From positions 1-6,519 of the forward strand of contig JACQAF010000160.1 in NCBI GenBank assembly GCA_016195145.1: DNA of 6,519 bases, read 5' to 3'. This stretch comes from Rhodospirillales bacterium. Its GTDB lineage: Bacteria; Pseudomonadota; Alphaproteobacteria; CACIAM-22H2. Positions 6,406 through 6,519 of the stretch are shown here, one piece after another. The first letter of the stretch is position 1. Each line of letters opens with the position of its first letter. Under the pieces are notes generated by a model. It was not told the origin of the DNA and ran no database searches. It saw nothing but the letters and a program-made list of their open reading frames with translations. Position numbers and translations under genes: made by a program.

Positions 6406-6519
6406 TCACGACTGCGCCCCTCGCTCGACGCTCGGCCAGCGGCTGAACGACAGGATGACCAGAACGATCAGCCAGCCGAGAAACGGGACGAACGCGAACA
6501 GCGACAGCGCCGGATTAAG
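6406..6519 (-). CDS. Small membrane protein, C-terminal part (5' end outside window)
   Basis: The minus-strand frame is open from the window edge to TGA at 6406-6408, giving 37 residues: a hydrophobic helix LSLFAFVPFLGWLIVLVIL followed by SFSRWPSVERGAQS. The end 'ILSFSRWP.VE..AQ' closely parallels 'WVFAFAEWPHLRPAAQ' in the next gene downstream, so the two are probably tandem members of one family of small membrane proteins. The start codon and first helix lie outside the window. Coding status rests on the hydrophobic pattern, the close junction with the next gene and the shared ending; function is unknown. Confidence 0.7.
   Translation of the reverse strand, partial: LNPALSLFAFVPFLGWLIVLVILSFSRWPSVERGAQS

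Overview
The window is GC-rich (roughly two-thirds G+C by eye) and reads as chromosomal housekeeping DNA from an alphaproteobacterium. The YggT / DUF167 / FolD cluster, the NnrU-family protein, the style of the ArgG protein and a tRNA-Ala with a CGC anticodon all fit that group. No genus can be assigned from the sequence alone. I see no transposase, phage gene, CRISPR array, plasmid function or obvious foreign island.

Layout, left to right. (1) The 3' end of an AsmA-like envelope protein (+). (2) Convergent with it, on the minus strand, an ABC-exporter-type transmembrane domain protein that has no ATPase domain. (3) Upstream of that gene, also minus, a tRNA-Ala(CGC) with an encoded CCA end and a near-consensus sigma-70-type promoter. 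(4) Diverging from the tRNA, a plus-strand operon: YggT-family membrane protein, DUF167 protein and folD (the last two overlap by 4 bases), followed after 40 bp by an NnrU-family membrane protein with its own -10-like element. (5) argG (argininosuccinate synthase) on minus, ending 3 bp from the NnrU stop codon. (6) Divergent from argG, a glutathione S-transferase-like gene that is broken: its N- and C-terminal parts are in different frames and about 30 residues are missing between them. (7) On minus, two adjacent small membrane proteins that look like tandem relatives; the upstream one runs off the right edge.

Functionally, folD supplies one-carbon folates and argG makes argininosuccinate for arginine synthesis. 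The remaining proteins are mostly small or poorly characterised membrane proteins. I do not see a clearly new multi-gene system. The items most worth checking are the ATPase-less ABC transmembrane protein, the deleted and frameshifted GST gene, the possibly leaderless NnrU-family gene, and the tandem pair of small membrane proteins with a G7 tract at their junction.
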